Source: DASSBR01 sp035688265 | GTDB taxonomy: Bacteria; Pseudomonadota; Gammaproteobacteria; Natronospirales; DASSBR01 | Reading direction: 5' to 3' | DNA length: 64,000 nt | Assembly (NCBI GenBank): GCA_035688265.1 | Contig: DASSNE010000003.1 | Location: 38,123-102,122, forward strand | Part shown: positions 35,675-44,576 of the stretch, piece by piece | How the letters are laid out: each line of letters opens with the position of its first letter | Numbering within the stretch: the stretch's first letter is position 1 | The notes under the pieces: model-generated | Databases searched by the model: none | The model's input: only the letters and a program-made list of their open reading frames with translations | Told to the model about the DNA's origin: nothing | Position numbers and translations under genes: made by a program

Positions 35675-37221
35675 TGTGTTTGTGCCTTTTGCCGGCGGCG
35701 TTCCTGAATGGCCGCTATCGTCGCACCGAACAGGATCGCCAGCAAGGCAAAGACCAGCGGCAGATTGCCGCCGGCCACGGCGTACGGCGTCGCGCCGGCG
35801 TACGGGCGCACCTTGCCGGTCAGCACGCCGACCGTGTCGATCGGCAACTGCTTGAGCACCTGGCCGTGCGGCCCGATGATGGCGGTGATGCCGGTATTGG
35901 TCGCGCGCACCGCGAAGCGGCCGGCTTCGAGCGCGCGCATGCGGACGATCTGCAAGTGCTGCGGCAGCGCGATCGAGTCCCCGAACCAGGCGTCGTCGCT
36001 GACGTTGATGAGCAGGTTGGCCGCCGGCAGCATCCGGATCAACTGGGCGCCGAAGGCGTCTTCGTAGCAGATCGAGATCGCCGCCTTCCAGTGGCCCAGA
36101 TCGACCGGCGTCTGGTCGGCGCTGCCGGGAGCATAACTGGAGTACGGCAGGTTCATGTACTTGAGCCAGCGGCGTACCCAGTGCGGCACCGGGAAGTATT
36201 CGCCGAACGGTACCAGGTGCTCCTTGTAATAAAACTGTGGATGCGCGCCGTTGAGCACCACGACGGCATTGTAGTAGAGCGGTTTATGGTCCTCGTTCAA
36301 GCCATGCCACACGGGCACGCCGAGCACCAGCTTGCCGCCGTGGGCGACGACCTGGTCGGCGAGCGGCAGCACGTAATTGGCGGCGACGTCGCGCAGCAGC
36401 GCCGGGATCGCGGTCTCCGGCCAGATGATCACATCGCTGCCGAGATGCTTGAGCGTGAGGTCGCGATAGCGCTTGAGCGACTGCGCAAACGCCTGCTCGT
36501 TCCACTTGGTCGACTGGGCGATGTTGCCCTGCACCAGGCTGACGGTGAACGGCGGGCCGGCCGGGTGTGTCCAGTTGACTGCGCGCAGCCAGAAGCCCAG
36601 CACCCAGACGAGAATCAGTGCGGCGAGCGCGAGCATGCGACGCCGCTGCGCCAGCACCGGGCTGCGCCATCCCGGCGCAAAAATCAGCACCACGAGGCCG
36701 GCCGTGAGCGCGACGGTGAAACTGATCCCGAACACGCCCGCGATCGGCCCATAACCTGCGAGCGGAGAATCGATCTGGCTGTAGCCGGCGGCCAGCCACG
36801 GGAAGCCGCTCGCGATCCAGCTGCGCACCCACTCGAGCAACGCCCACAGCGCCGGCAACGCCACCAGGTAGCGCCGCCAGTTCCGCGCCGGCGCAAGGTA
36901 CGCCGCCGCCCACAGCACGGTGGCCGAAAACAGCCCCATCACCGCGACCAGCACCGCGAGCATCAGCACCGCGAGCCAGATCGGCGCATTGCCGATCAGG
37001 TGGACACTGATGTAAATCCAGTACACGCCAAAGGCGAATTCGGCGAAGCCGAACAGCCAGCCGAGCAGAAAGGCGCGCTGGGGACGCTGGTTTTCGGCCA
37101 GCCGGAACAGCGCCGCGAGCGTGATCGGCATCAGCGGGAACCAGCCGAACGGGGCGAACGCCAGCACGGCGAGTGCGCCCAGCGCGAGCGCGGCCAGCGG
37201 CCGGAACGGAAGCGACTTCAC
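35671..37221 (-). CDS. lnt: Apolipoprotein N-acyltransferase
   Basis: Lnt adds the third acyl chain to lipoproteins in the inner membrane. 516 residues: six to seven N-terminal membrane helices, a nitrilase-like periplasmic domain and a final helix. The catalytic triad is Glu269 (IIWPETAIP), Lys333 (YYKEHLVPFGEYFP) and Cys385 (ISICYEDAFG), close to E. coli numbering. GTG 37221 overlaps the corC stop as GTGA. It is preferred over upstream in-frame starts, which would lie within corC. Confidence 0.96.
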   Translation of the reverse strand: MKSLPFRPLAALALGALAVLAFAPFGWFPLMPITLAALFRLAENQRPQRAFLLGWLFGFAEFAFGVYWIYISVHLIGNAPIWLAVLMLAVLVAVMGLFSATVLWAAAYLAPARNWRRYLVALPALWALLEWVRSWIASGFPWLAAGYSQIDSPLAGYGPIAGVFGISFTVALTAGLVVLIFAPGWRSPVLAQRRRMLALAALILVWVLGFWLRAVNWTHPAGPPFTVSLVQGNIAQSTKWNEQAFAQSLKRYRDLTLKHLGSDVIIWPETAIPALLRDVAANYVLPLADQVVAHGGKLVLGVPVWHGLNEDHKPLYYNAVVVLNGAHPQFYYKEHLVPFGEYFPVPHWVRRWLKYMNLPYSSYAPGSADQTPVDLGHWKAAISICYEDAFGAQLIRMLPAANLLINVSDDAWFGDSIALPQHLQIVRMRALEAGRFAVRATNTGITAIIGPHGQVLKQLPIDTVGVLTGKVRPYAGATPYAVAGGNLPLVFALLAILFGATIAAIQERRRQKAQTQ

Positions 37222-38075
37222 GAACCGGGCGCGGTATCGAGCGTCATTTCCAGCAAATGTATCCGCCGGCTGTCGGCGCTGATGACTTTGAATTCGCACG
37301 GCCCCAATCTCGTTTTTTCGCCCCGCCTCGGCATATGCGCGAACCCCTGCATCACGAGCCCGCCGATGGTGTCGAACTCCTCGTCGCTGAACGTCGTGCC
37401 GAAATACTCGTTGAAATCCTCGACCAGCGTCAGCGCCTTCACCGTAAAGCGGCGTTCGCCGCGGCTCACGATTTGGTTTTCCTCGTCGATGTCGTGCTCG
37501 TCGTCGATCTCGCCGACGATCTGTTCGAGCACGTCCTCGATCGTCACCAGTCCCGCGACACCGCCGTACTCGTCGACGACGATCGCCATGTGGTTGCGGC
37601 TGGCGCGAAATTCCTTCAGCAGCATGTTGAGGCGCTTGCTCTCCGGAATGAACGATGTCGGCCGGAGATACTCGCGCACGCTGAACGTCGCGCCCTCGCC
37701 TTCGGTGAAGTGCCGCAGCAGGTCCTTGGCCAGCACGATACCGGCGATCTCGTCGCGGCTCTCACCGATCGCCGGGAAGCGCGAATGCCCGGATTCGATG
37801 ATCAGCGGCAACAGGTCGGCGAGCGCGGCATCCTTGTCGATCACCACCATCTGCGAGCGCGGCACCATCACGTCGCGCACCTGCATGTCCGCAACCTGGA
37901 GGACGCCTTCGAGCATCGCCAGCGCGTCGGCATCGAACAGTTCGCGTTCCTGCGCGTCACGCAGCAGTTCCAGCAATTCCTCGCGGTCGCGGGGTTCGCC
38001 GGCGAGTGCCTGGCCCAGGCGTTCAAACCAGGACCGGCTCTGCGCCGGCTGGGTACTGGGGTCGTCGTCTGACAT
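37218..38075 (-). CDS. corC: CorC/YbeX-type CBS transporter-associated protein
   Basis: Cytosolic protein linked to Mg2+/Co2+ handling and, as YbeX, to ribosome fitness. 285 residues. Residues about 66-200 hold two CBS motifs (VRDVMVPRSQMVVIDKD and VVDEYGGVAGLVTIEDVLEQIVGEIDDEHD), and the C-terminus is the CorC_HlyC domain (FGTTFSDEEFDTIGGLVMQGFAHMPRRGEK). There is no membrane segment. ATG 38075 is chosen over TTG 38078. It lies between ybeY and lnt as in E. coli. Confidence 0.95.
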   Translation of the reverse strand: MSDDDPSTQPAQSRSWFERLGQALAGEPRDREELLELLRDAQERELFDADALAMLEGVLQVADMQVRDVMVPRSQMVVIDKDAALADLLPLIIESGHSRFPAIGESRDEIAGIVLAKDLLRHFTEGEGATFSVREYLRPTSFIPESKRLNMLLKEFRASRNHMAIVVDEYGGVAGLVTIEDVLEQIVGEIDDEHDIDEENQIVSRGERRFTVKALTLVEDFNEYFGTTFSDEEFDTIGGLVMQGFAHMPRRGEKTRLGPCEFKVISADSRRIHLLEMTLDTAPGS

Positions 38076-38119
38076 CAATCGATCAGTCTCTGCTGAAAGG
38101 CTGCCATTCTACCAATAAC

Positions 38120-38202
38120 AGTGCCTAGGACTAAGTTCCTAGGACTGAGTACAAGAGGCGGCATCTTCACTTAGTCCTAGCGACTCAGTCCTAGGCACTC
38201 AG
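38120..38202. repeat. CTAG-rich inverted repeat, copy 1
   Basis: Arms 38120-38156 and 38166-38202 pair imperfectly over about 35 bp around a short loop. Each arm carries CTAGGACT motifs and the whole element has four CTAG tetramers. The right arm contains the ybeY stop codon (38199-38201). Related copies lie at 43160, 54974 and 58688. No transposase is nearby. Confidence 0.85.
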
Positions 38203-38648
38203 CCATAAGGGTCCGGATACCCAAGATCCGCCAGAATGACGGTCTCCAGCCCTTCCATCTCGTCGGCTTCCTTATCGTTCTGGTGGTCGAAGCCGATCAG
38301 GTGCAGGATGCCGTGCACCGTCAGGTGCGCCCAGTGCGCGTCGACCGCCTTGCCCTGCTGTTCAGCTTCGGCAACGACGACCGGACCGCAGATGACCAGG
38401 TCGCCGATCAGCGGCAGATCGACGCCGGGCGGCAACTCGGTCGGGAACGACAGCACGTTGGTCGGACCTTCGCGATCGCGGTAGCGCCGGTTGAGCGACG
38501 CCCCTTCGTCGATGTCGACGATCCGGATCGCCACCTCGGCGTCCTCGCGGCGGCCAGCCAGCGCCGCCGCCACCCAGCGGCTGAATTCAGTTTCGCTCGG
38601 CGCCGCGCCGCCCATCCACGCCGACTCGACGTGAACGTCAATCACCAT
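38199..38648 (-). CDS. ybeY: Endoribonuclease YbeY
   Basis: Zinc endoribonuclease needed for 16S rRNA 3'-end maturation and 70S quality control. 149 residues. The zinc motif HGILHLIGFDH (three histidines) lies at about 112-122, preceded by REGPTNVLSFPTE. The start overlaps phoH by 11 bases, and the stop lies in the CTAG repeat, so the extreme C-terminus touches repeat sequence. Confidence 0.95.
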   Translation of the reverse strand: MVIDVHVESAWMGGAAPSETEFSRWVAAALAGRREDAEVAIRIVDIDEGASLNRRYRDREGPTNVLSFPTELPPGVDLPLIGDLVICGPVVVAEAEQQGKAVDAHWAHLTVHGILHLIGFDHQNDKEADEMEGLETVILADLGYPDPYG

Positions 38649-39600
38649 TGCGGTTACTGGACGCTTCGTAGGCCGTCACTATCCGCTGCACCAACGCGTG
38701 GCGCACGACGTCCTGCGCGCTGAAGAACGTGAAGCTGATGCCTTTCACGTCCTTGAGCACTTCGATCGCGTCGCGCAGGCCCGAGCGTTGCTTCAACGGC
38801 AGGTCGATCTGGGTCACGTCGCCGTTCACGACCGCGCGCGAGCCGAAGCCGATGCGGGTCAAAAACATCTTCATCTGCTCGACGGTGGTGTTCTGCGCCT
38901 CGTCGAGAATCACGAACGCTTCATTCAATGTCCGTCCGCGCATGTAGGCGAGCGGCGCGACCTCGATCACCTGGCGCTCGATCAGCCGCGCCACCTTTTC
39001 AAAGCCAAGCATTTCATAGAGCGCGTCGTAAATCGGCCTGAGATACGGGTCGACTTTCTGCGCCAGGTCGCCGGGCAGAAAGCCGAGCCGCTCGCCCGCT
39101 TCGACCGCCGGGCGTACCAGCACCAGGCGGCGGACCTCGTCGCGCTCCAGCGCTTCGACCGCGCTCGCAACGGCAAGATAGGTCTTGCCGGTGCCGGCCG
39201 GACCGATGCCGAAGTTGAGGTCGTGGCGCTGGATATTGTGCAGGTAGCGCCGTTGGTTGGCGCCGCGTCCGCGGATGCGGCCCCGGCGTGTCTGGATAAC
39301 GACATCGTCCGGCTCGCTTTCGCTGTCGCTACCGGTGGCGCTCGCCTCCTGCAGGGCCAGGTGTATGCGCTCCGGATTCAGCGGCTGGTTGGCGGTTTCG
39401 GCATACAGTAACGTCAGCACGGTTGCCGCCGCGTCGACCGCCGGCGCATCGCCGATCAGGCGGAAATGATTGCCGCGATTGTTGATTTCGACACCGAGGC
39501 GCTGCTCGATCTGGCGCAGGTGCCGGTCGAACTCGCCGCCCAGATTCGCCAGCCGGCTGTTGTCGGCCGGCTCCAGCACAAGATCGCGGGAATCAGGCAA
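38638..39600 (-). CDS. phoH: PhoH-family ATPase (YbeZ)
   Basis: Predicted ATPase/helicase-like partner of YbeY in RNA metabolism. 320 residues. Walker A GPAGTGKTYLA and Walker B FVILDEAQNTT are intact. TTG 39600 gives PDSRDLVLEPADNSRLANL, which lines up with the E. coli YbeZ N-terminus; no ATG fits. The TTG overlaps the end of miaB (8 bases). An N-terminal KH-like region (about 25-75) precedes the ATPase core. Confidence 0.92.
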   Translation of the reverse strand: MPDSRDLVLEPADNSRLANLGGEFDRHLRQIEQRLGVEINNRGNHFRLIGDAPAVDAAATVLTLLYAETANQPLNPERIHLALQEASATGSDSESEPDDVVIQTRRGRIRGRGANQRRYLHNIQRHDLNFGIGPAGTGKTYLAVASAVEALERDEVRRLVLVRPAVEAGERLGFLPGDLAQKVDPYLRPIYDALYEMLGFEKVARLIERQVIEVAPLAYMRGRTLNEAFVILDEAQNTTVEQMKMFLTRIGFGSRAVVNGDVTQIDLPLKQRSGLRDAIEVLKDVKGISFTFFSAQDVVRHALVQRIVTAYEASSNRNGD

Positions 39601-40939
39601 CGGCGATTTCGGGTTGCGTCGCAACCCGTCCGCGCAACGAGTTCGGCAGCGCTTCGGTAATGGTGACATCGATAAATCGGCCGATCATCGCGGGATCGCC
39701 GGCAAAGTTGACGACGCGGTTGCATTCGGTGCGCCCGGCCAGCTCGCGCGGGTTCTTCGTCGACGGCCGCTCGACGAGGATGCGCTGCACGGTGCCGACG
39801 AGGCGCTGCTTGTACGCCTCGCCGTATTCGAGGATGCGTGCCTGCAGGTGTTGCAGCCGGCGCTTCTTTTCTTCCGCGGGGGTGTCGTCCGGGTAGCCGG
39901 CCGCCGGCGTGCCGGGACGCGCGCTGTAGATGAAGCTGAACGCCTGGTCGAACTGCACCGCGTCGATCAGCGCCATGGTTTGCTCAAACTCCGCTTCTGT
40001 TTCGCCGGGGAAGCCGACGATGAAGTCGGACGACAGGCTGATGTCCGGGCGCACGGCGCGCAACTTGCGGATCTTCGATTTGAATTCGAGCGCGGTGTGG
40101 CCGCGTTTCATCGCCGCGAGAATACGATCGGAGCCGCTTTGCACCGGCAGGTGCAGGTAGTTGGCCAGTTCCGGCACGTCGGCAAATGCGCTGATCAGGC
40201 TGTCGGAGAATTCGAGCGGGTGCGACGTGGTGAAGCGAATCCGGTCGATGCCGTCGATGGTGGCGACGTAGCGGATCAGCAGCGCGAGGTCGGCTTCGTC
40301 GCCGGCCGGGGTACGGCTGCGGTAGCCGTTGACGTTCTGTCCCAGCAGCGTGACTTCGCGCACGCCCTGCTCGGCCAGTTCGACCACCTCGGTGATGACT
40401 TCGTCGAACGGCCGGCTGACTTCCATGCCGCGGGTGTAGGGCACGACGCAGTAGGTGCAATATTTGCTGCAGCCTTCCATGATCGAGACGAAGGCGGTCG
40501 GGCCTTCGGCGCGCGGCGCGGGGAGATAGTCGAACTTTTCGATTTCCGGGAAGCTGATGTCGACTGCGGCGTGCTTCGTCTGGCGCGCCTGGTTGAGCAG
40601 CGCCGGCAGGCGATGCAGCGTCTGCGGCCCGAAGACGACGTCGACCAGCGGCGCGCGCGCGGCGAGTTGCTCGCCTTCCTGGCTGGCGACGCAGCCGCCC
40701 ACGCCGATCATCCGGCCGGGGCGCGCGGCCTTCCAGTCGTGCCAGCGGCCGAGGTACGAAAACACCTTTTCCTGTGCCTTCTCGCGGATCGAGCAGGTGT
40801 TGATCAGCAGCAGATCGGCTTCTTCCGGATCGGCAGTCAGTTGGTAGCCGTCGGATGCGTTGAGGACGTCGGCCATTTTGGCCGAGTCGTACTCGTTCAT
40901 CTGGCAGCCGAACGTCTTGATATACAGCTTCGGGGTCAT
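39593..40939 (-). CDS. miaB: tRNA-2-methylthio-N6-dimethylallyladenosine synthase
   Basis: Radical SAM enzyme that adds the methylthio group at A37 of tRNAs. 448 residues. Three N-terminal cluster cysteines are visible (KTFGCQMN, INTCSIRE, GGCVASQ), and the radical SAM cluster is CSKYCTYC in SIMEGCSKYCTYCVVPYTRG. A C-terminal TRAM domain ends the protein. ATG 40939 matches the family start MTPKLYIKTFGCQMNEYDS. It heads the 17-gene minus-strand run and is divergent from fis. Confidence 0.96.
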   Translation of the reverse strand: MTPKLYIKTFGCQMNEYDSAKMADVLNASDGYQLTADPEEADLLLINTCSIREKAQEKVFSYLGRWHDWKAARPGRMIGVGGCVASQEGEQLAARAPLVDVVFGPQTLHRLPALLNQARQTKHAAVDISFPEIEKFDYLPAPRAEGPTAFVSIMEGCSKYCTYCVVPYTRGMEVSRPFDEVITEVVELAEQGVREVTLLGQNVNGYRSRTPAGDEADLALLIRYVATIDGIDRIRFTTSHPLEFSDSLISAFADVPELANYLHLPVQSGSDRILAAMKRGHTALEFKSKIRKLRAVRPDISLSSDFIVGFPGETEAEFEQTMALIDAVQFDQAFSFIYSARPGTPAAGYPDDTPAEEKKRRLQHLQARILEYGEAYKQRLVGTVQRILVERPSTKNPRELAGRTECNRVVNFAGDPAMIGRFIDVTITEALPNSLRGRVATQPEIAVA

Positions 40940-40997
40940 TCGGCGAAGCTTACCTTTTACGTTCGTCGGTTTCCACAATCCAGTCGTAAATTCTATT

Positions 40998-41026
40998 TTG
41001 AATGGGAGGGGAACTTGAGCTATGAT
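40998..41026 (+). promoter_or_regulatory. Sigma70-type promoter for fis
   Basis: TTGAAT (40998-41003), a 17-base spacer and TATGAT (41021-41026). This predicts a start near 41033, about 64 bases before the fis ATG. It lies in the 157-base gap divergent from miaB. Confidence 0.65.
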
Positions 41027-41096
41027 CGTTCCCCTTCTCCGCATCTCGCCCCGGCCGACTGGCCCGGGAACTTGTGACAGGGGCCTTCGGGAATAG

Positions 41097-41372
41097 ATGA
41101 AAGACGCAGATCAAAGGGGGACCGCCGCGCGCCACGCGGATCATGTCTGCCTCCGCGATTGCACCGAACAGGCCCTGGAAAAATACTTCAATGATCTCAA
41201 TGGTCATGGCGCCGAGGACGTTTATGCGATGGTGCTCGGCGAAATCGAGCCGCCGTTGCTGAAGACGGCGCTCAAGTATTGCGGCGGCAACCAGTCGCGC
41301 GCGGCCGCCTTGCTGGGCATCAGCCGCAGCACCTTGCGGAAGAAATTGCAGACATATCAGATTAATCTTTGA
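41097..41372 (+). CDS. fis: Fis-family DNA-binding protein
   Basis: Small nucleoid-associated protein that bends DNA and controls rRNA and growth genes. 91 residues. The C-terminal helix-turn-helix LLKTALKYCGGNQSRAAALLGISRSTLRKKLQTYQINL is very close to the E. coli Fis HTH. The N-terminal part carries VCLRDCTEQALEKYFNDLNG. A -35/-10 promoter lies 71-99 bases upstream. In E. coli fis follows dusB; here it stands alone before purH. Confidence 0.92.
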   Translation: MKDADQRGTAARHADHVCLRDCTEQALEKYFNDLNGHGAEDVYAMVLGEIEPPLLKTALKYCGGNQSRAAALLGISRSTLRKKLQTYQINL

Positions 41373-41417
41373 GGGCTGTTGCTGCTTCAGGGCGGTCGGG
41401 CAGTCGTGTAACTTGGC

Positions 41418-41481
41418 CCGGGGACGCCGTGAATACGTCCCTGTAGGCTCTGGGTTCGGCTCCTGCCTCACACAGCCCCGG
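41418..41481 (+). repeat. Dispersed 64-bp element, copy 2
   Basis: Matches the reverse complement of 20142-20206 with few differences and contains the GGGACG-9-CGTCCC hairpin. It lies between fis and purH, outside any gene. It may act as a termination or RNA-stability structure for fis mRNA. Confidence 0.8.
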
Positions 41482-41550
41482 GACAAGTCACACGACCACC
41501 CGCCCTCGCGACGCGTTGGGCCGGTTGCCTTCGATTGCGCCTTTTCTTGA

Positions 41551-41586
41551 GCCCTCTCCTTCAGGGAGAGGGTAGCGTGAGGGGAG
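41551..41586 (+). repeat. CCCTCTCC hairpin repeat, copy 2, adjacent to the purH ribosome-binding site
   Basis: CCCTCTCC-TTCA-GGGAGAGGG followed by TAGCGTGAGGGGAG. The terminal GAGGGGAG lies 3 bases before the purH ATG and is its only Shine-Dalgarno sequence. The related copy is at 27031-27067. Confidence 0.75.
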
Positions 41587-41589
41587 TAA

Positions 41590-43155
41590 ATGAATCCAAT
41601 CCGACGCGCGCTGATCAGCGTCTCCGATAAAACCGGCGTAGCCGATTTCGCCCGCGCACTCGCCAAACGAGAGATCGAAATCCTCTCGACGGGCGGCACG
41701 GCCAGGCTGCTACGCGATGCCGGCCTCCCGGTCGTCGAGGTGGGCGACTATACCGGGTTCCCGGAAATCATGGCGGGGCGCGTCAAGACGCTGCACCCGA
41801 AAATCCATGGCGGCCTGCTTGGCCGGCGTGGTATTGACGACGGCGTCATGGCCAAGCACGACATCCCGCTTATCGATCTGCTGGTCGTCAATCTCTATCC
41901 CTTTGCGGCGACCGTCGCGAAGCCCGACTGCAAGTTCGAGGACGCGATCGAGAATATCGACATCGGCGGGCCGGCGATGCTGAGGGCGGGGGCAAAAAAT
42001 TTTGCCGCGGTGACGGTTGTCGTGGATGCGGCCGATTACGCGCGCGTTCTCGAGGCGATGAAGGAAAACCACGGCGCCGTCGATGATGCGCTGCGTTTCG
42101 AACTGGCGGCGAAGACGTTTGCACATACCGCCGGCTACGATGCGGCGGTCTCGAACTGGCTGGGGACGCATAAGCCGGGCGAGGCACCGAAGCTGTTCGG
42201 CGACAGCTATACGGCGCAGTTTCACAAGGTCGCGGACATGCGTTACGGCGAGAATCCGCATCAGCAGGCGGCCTTTTACCGGGACGCGGCAGCAACCGAA
42301 GCCGGCATCGCCGATGCGCAGTTGCTGCAGGGCAAGCCGTTGTCGTTTAACAACGTCGCCGACGCCGATGCCGCCCTCGCCTGCGTGCGCAGCTTCACCG
42401 AAGCCGCCTGCGTCATCGTCAAGCACGGCAATCCGTGCGGGGTGGCGCAGGCATCGCTGCCGCGCACCGCCTACGAGCGCGCCTTTGCGACCGATTCCAC
42501 CTCCGCCTTCGGCGGCATCATCGCGTTCAATCGACCCGTGGACGCAGCGACCGCGGCCGCGATTGTCGAACGCCAGTTTTTCGAGGTGCTGATCGCGCCG
42601 GCGGTTGACGAATCAGCACTGGCGGTGCTGGCGAAGCGCAAGAATGTTCGCGTGCTGGTGACCGGCCGGTTGGAAGCTGTGCCGCCGGCGCAGCTCGATT
42701 ACCGGCGCGTTACCGGCGGGTTGCTGGTCCAGGAAAACGATCGCGGCATGATCGGTGCGGACGATCTCAAGGTCGTGACCCGCCGCCGGCCGAGCGACGG
42801 CGAAATCAACGATCTGCTGTTTGCCTGGAAGGTGGTGAAGTTCGTCAAATCGAACGCGATCGTTTATTGCCGTGACGGGCAAACGCTCGGCGTCGGCGCC
42901 GGCCAGATGAGTCGCGTGGACAGTGCCGCGATCGCCGCCCAGAAGGCGGCCACGGCGCGTCTCGATATTCGCGGCGCGGTGATGGCCTCGGACGCGTTTT
43001 TCCCGTTCCGCGACAACATTGACGTGGCCGCCGAGGCCGGTATTCGCGCGGTGATCCAGCCGGGCGGGTCGATGCGCGATGAAGAAGTGATCGCCGCGGC
43101 CGACGAAAACGACATCGCGATGGTGCTGACCGGCATGCGACATTTCCGGCACTAG
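41590..43155 (+). CDS. purH: Bifunctional AICAR formyltransferase/IMP cyclohydrolase
   Basis: Last two steps of IMP synthesis. 521 residues. The N-terminal cyclohydrolase (about 1-195) starts RRALISVSDKTGVADFARAL, and the C-terminal formyltransferase carries VIVKHGNPCGVA with the catalytic Lys-His, followed by SAFGGIIAFNRPVD and VGAGQMSRVDS. ATG 41590 uses a ribosome-binding site that belongs to the CCCTCTCC repeat. The stop is followed after 4 bases by a CTAG repeat. purD follows on the same strand. Confidence 0.97.
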   Translation: MNPIRRALISVSDKTGVADFARALAKREIEILSTGGTARLLRDAGLPVVEVGDYTGFPEIMAGRVKTLHPKIHGGLLGRRGIDDGVMAKHDIPLIDLLVVNLYPFAATVAKPDCKFEDAIENIDIGGPAMLRAGAKNFAAVTVVVDAADYARVLEAMKENHGAVDDALRFELAAKTFAHTAGYDAAVSNWLGTHKPGEAPKLFGDSYTAQFHKVADMRYGENPHQQAAFYRDAAATEAGIADAQLLQGKPLSFNNVADADAALACVRSFTEAACVIVKHGNPCGVAQASLPRTAYERAFATDSTSAFGGIIAFNRPVDAATAAAIVERQFFEVLIAPAVDESALAVLAKRKNVRVLVTGRLEAVPPAQLDYRRVTGGLLVQENDRGMIGADDLKVVTRRRPSDGEINDLLFAWKVVKFVKSNAIVYCRDGQTLGVGAGQMSRVDSAAIAAQKAATARLDIRGAVMASDAFFPFRDNIDVAAEAGIRAVIQPGGSMRDEEVIAAADENDIAMVLTGMRHFRH

Positions 43156-43159
43156 AATA

Positions 43160-43241
43160 AAGTCGCTAGTGCTAAGTCGCTAGGACTGAGTGAAGAAAGG
43201 CGACTCCATACTCAGTCCTAGCGACTCAGTTCTAGCTACTT
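43160..43241. repeat. CTAG-rich inverted repeat, copy 2
   Basis: Arms 43160-43193 and 43208-43241 match over about 30 of 34 positions (AAGT.GCTAG..CT.AGTCGCTAGGACTGAGT). It fills most of the 137-base purH-purD gap and could form a strong RNA hairpin in the shared transcript. Confidence 0.9.
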
Positions 43242-43292
43242 TCGCTTTAGGTCTTGGCTGCTTCGCTCAAAGTAGTTGTTGTAGGTTAAATC

Positions 43293-44564
43293 ATGCGAAT
43301 TTTGATTGTCGGCGGCGGGGGCCGCGAACATGCGCTGGCCTGGAAAATCGCGCAATCGCCACGCGTGGAGCTTGTTCTGGTGGCACCCGGCAACGCCGGC
43401 ACGGCGGTCGAGCCGAAGTGTGAGAACGTGGCCGTTGCGGCAACTGACATTAACGGGCTGCTTGAGCTGGCGCGCATGCGCGAGGTCGACCTGACGGTCA
43501 TCGGTCCCGAGGCACCACTGGTTGCCGGTATTGTCGATCGTTTCGAGGCCGCCGGCCTCGCCTGCTTCGGCCCGTCGGCTGCCGCCGCACAACTCGAAGG
43601 CTCCAAGGCCTTCGCCAAGGATTTCATGGCGCGGCACGACATCCCGACCGCACGCTACCGCACCTTCACCGACATCAAACCCGCGCTCGCCTTTGTGCGC
43701 GAACGCGGCACGCCGGTCGTCATCAAGGCCGACGGCCTTGCCGCGGGCAAGGGCGTCATCGTCGCGGAAAATATTGATGACGCCGACGCCGCGGTGCGGG
43801 ACATGCTCGCCGGCAACGCGTTCGGCGAAGCCGGCCATCGGGTCGTCGTCGAAGAATTCCTGGCCGGTGAAGAAGCGAGTTTCATGGTCATGACCGACGG
43901 CGAGCATATCCTGCCGCTCGCCTCGTCGCAGGATCACAAGCGCCGCGATGGCGGCGACCGCGGCCCCAATACCGGCGGCATGGGCGCCTATTCGCCGGCG
44001 CCGGTGGTCACGCCAGCCGTCGAGCAACGCATCCTGAACGAAGTCATTCTGCCGACGATTCGCGGCATGGCCGCCGACGGCATCCGCTATCGCGGGTTTC
44101 TGTACGCCGGCCTGATGATCGCGCCCGACGGCTCGCCGAGCGTGGTCGAGTTCAACTGCCGCCTTGGCGATCCGGAAACGCAGCCCATCCTGATGCGATT
44201 GAAGAGCGATCTGGTGGACTTGTGCGAGGCGGCACTGAACGACGCCCTGGATTCAGTCGAGGCCGAATGGGATCCGCGCGCGGCGCTGGGGGTGGTGATG
44301 GCGTCCGGCGGGTACCCCGGAAGCTACGCCAAGGGCTGCCGCATCAGCGGTCTGGAGTCCATCGGCGATGATGCCAAGGCTTTCCACGCCGGCACGGTGC
44401 TCAAAGATAATCAGGTGGTGACATCAGGCGGCCGCGTACTTTGCGTGACTGCGCTGGGCGACGATATCGCCGCTGCGCAGTGCCGTGCATATGCAGCCAC
44501 GCAAAAGATCGACTGGCAGGATTGCTTTTACCGTCGCGACATCGGTCATCGCGCATTGCGATAA
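43293..44564 (+). CDS. purD: Phosphoribosylamine-glycine ligase
   Basis: ATP-grasp enzyme making GAR in purine synthesis. 423 residues. MRILIVGGGGREHALAWKIAQSPRV is the N-terminal family signature; TPVVIKADGLAAGKGVIVA is the ATP-grasp loop and VVEFNCRLGDPETQPILMRLKSDL the metal-binding end. It follows purH by 137 bases across the CTAG repeat and is probably co-transcribed with it. Confidence 0.97.
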   Translation: MRILIVGGGGREHALAWKIAQSPRVELVLVAPGNAGTAVEPKCENVAVAATDINGLLELARMREVDLTVIGPEAPLVAGIVDRFEAAGLACFGPSAAAAQLEGSKAFAKDFMARHDIPTARYRTFTDIKPALAFVRERGTPVVIKADGLAAGKGVIVAENIDDADAAVRDMLAGNAFGEAGHRVVVEEFLAGEEASFMVMTDGEHILPLASSQDHKRRDGGDRGPNTGGMGAYSPAPVVTPAVEQRILNEVILPTIRGMAADGIRYRGFLYAGLMIAPDGSPSVVEFNCRLGDPETQPILMRLKSDLVDLCEAALNDALDSVEAEWDPRAALGVVMASGGYPGSYAKGCRISGLESIGDDAKAFHAGTVLKDNQVVTSGGRVLCVTALGDDIAAAQCRAYAATQKIDWQDCFYRRDIGHRALR

Positions 44565-44576
44565 CCGCAGCATGCA

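Noticed and set aside
35680..38118. 812-codon frame opposite lnt and corC
   Set aside because: It crosses two certain genes and encodes low-complexity Arg/Gln/His-rich sequence.
38120..38202. CTAG repeats as insertion-sequence ends
   Set aside because: No transposase, no target duplications and a size of about 80 bp; they behave as free palindromes.
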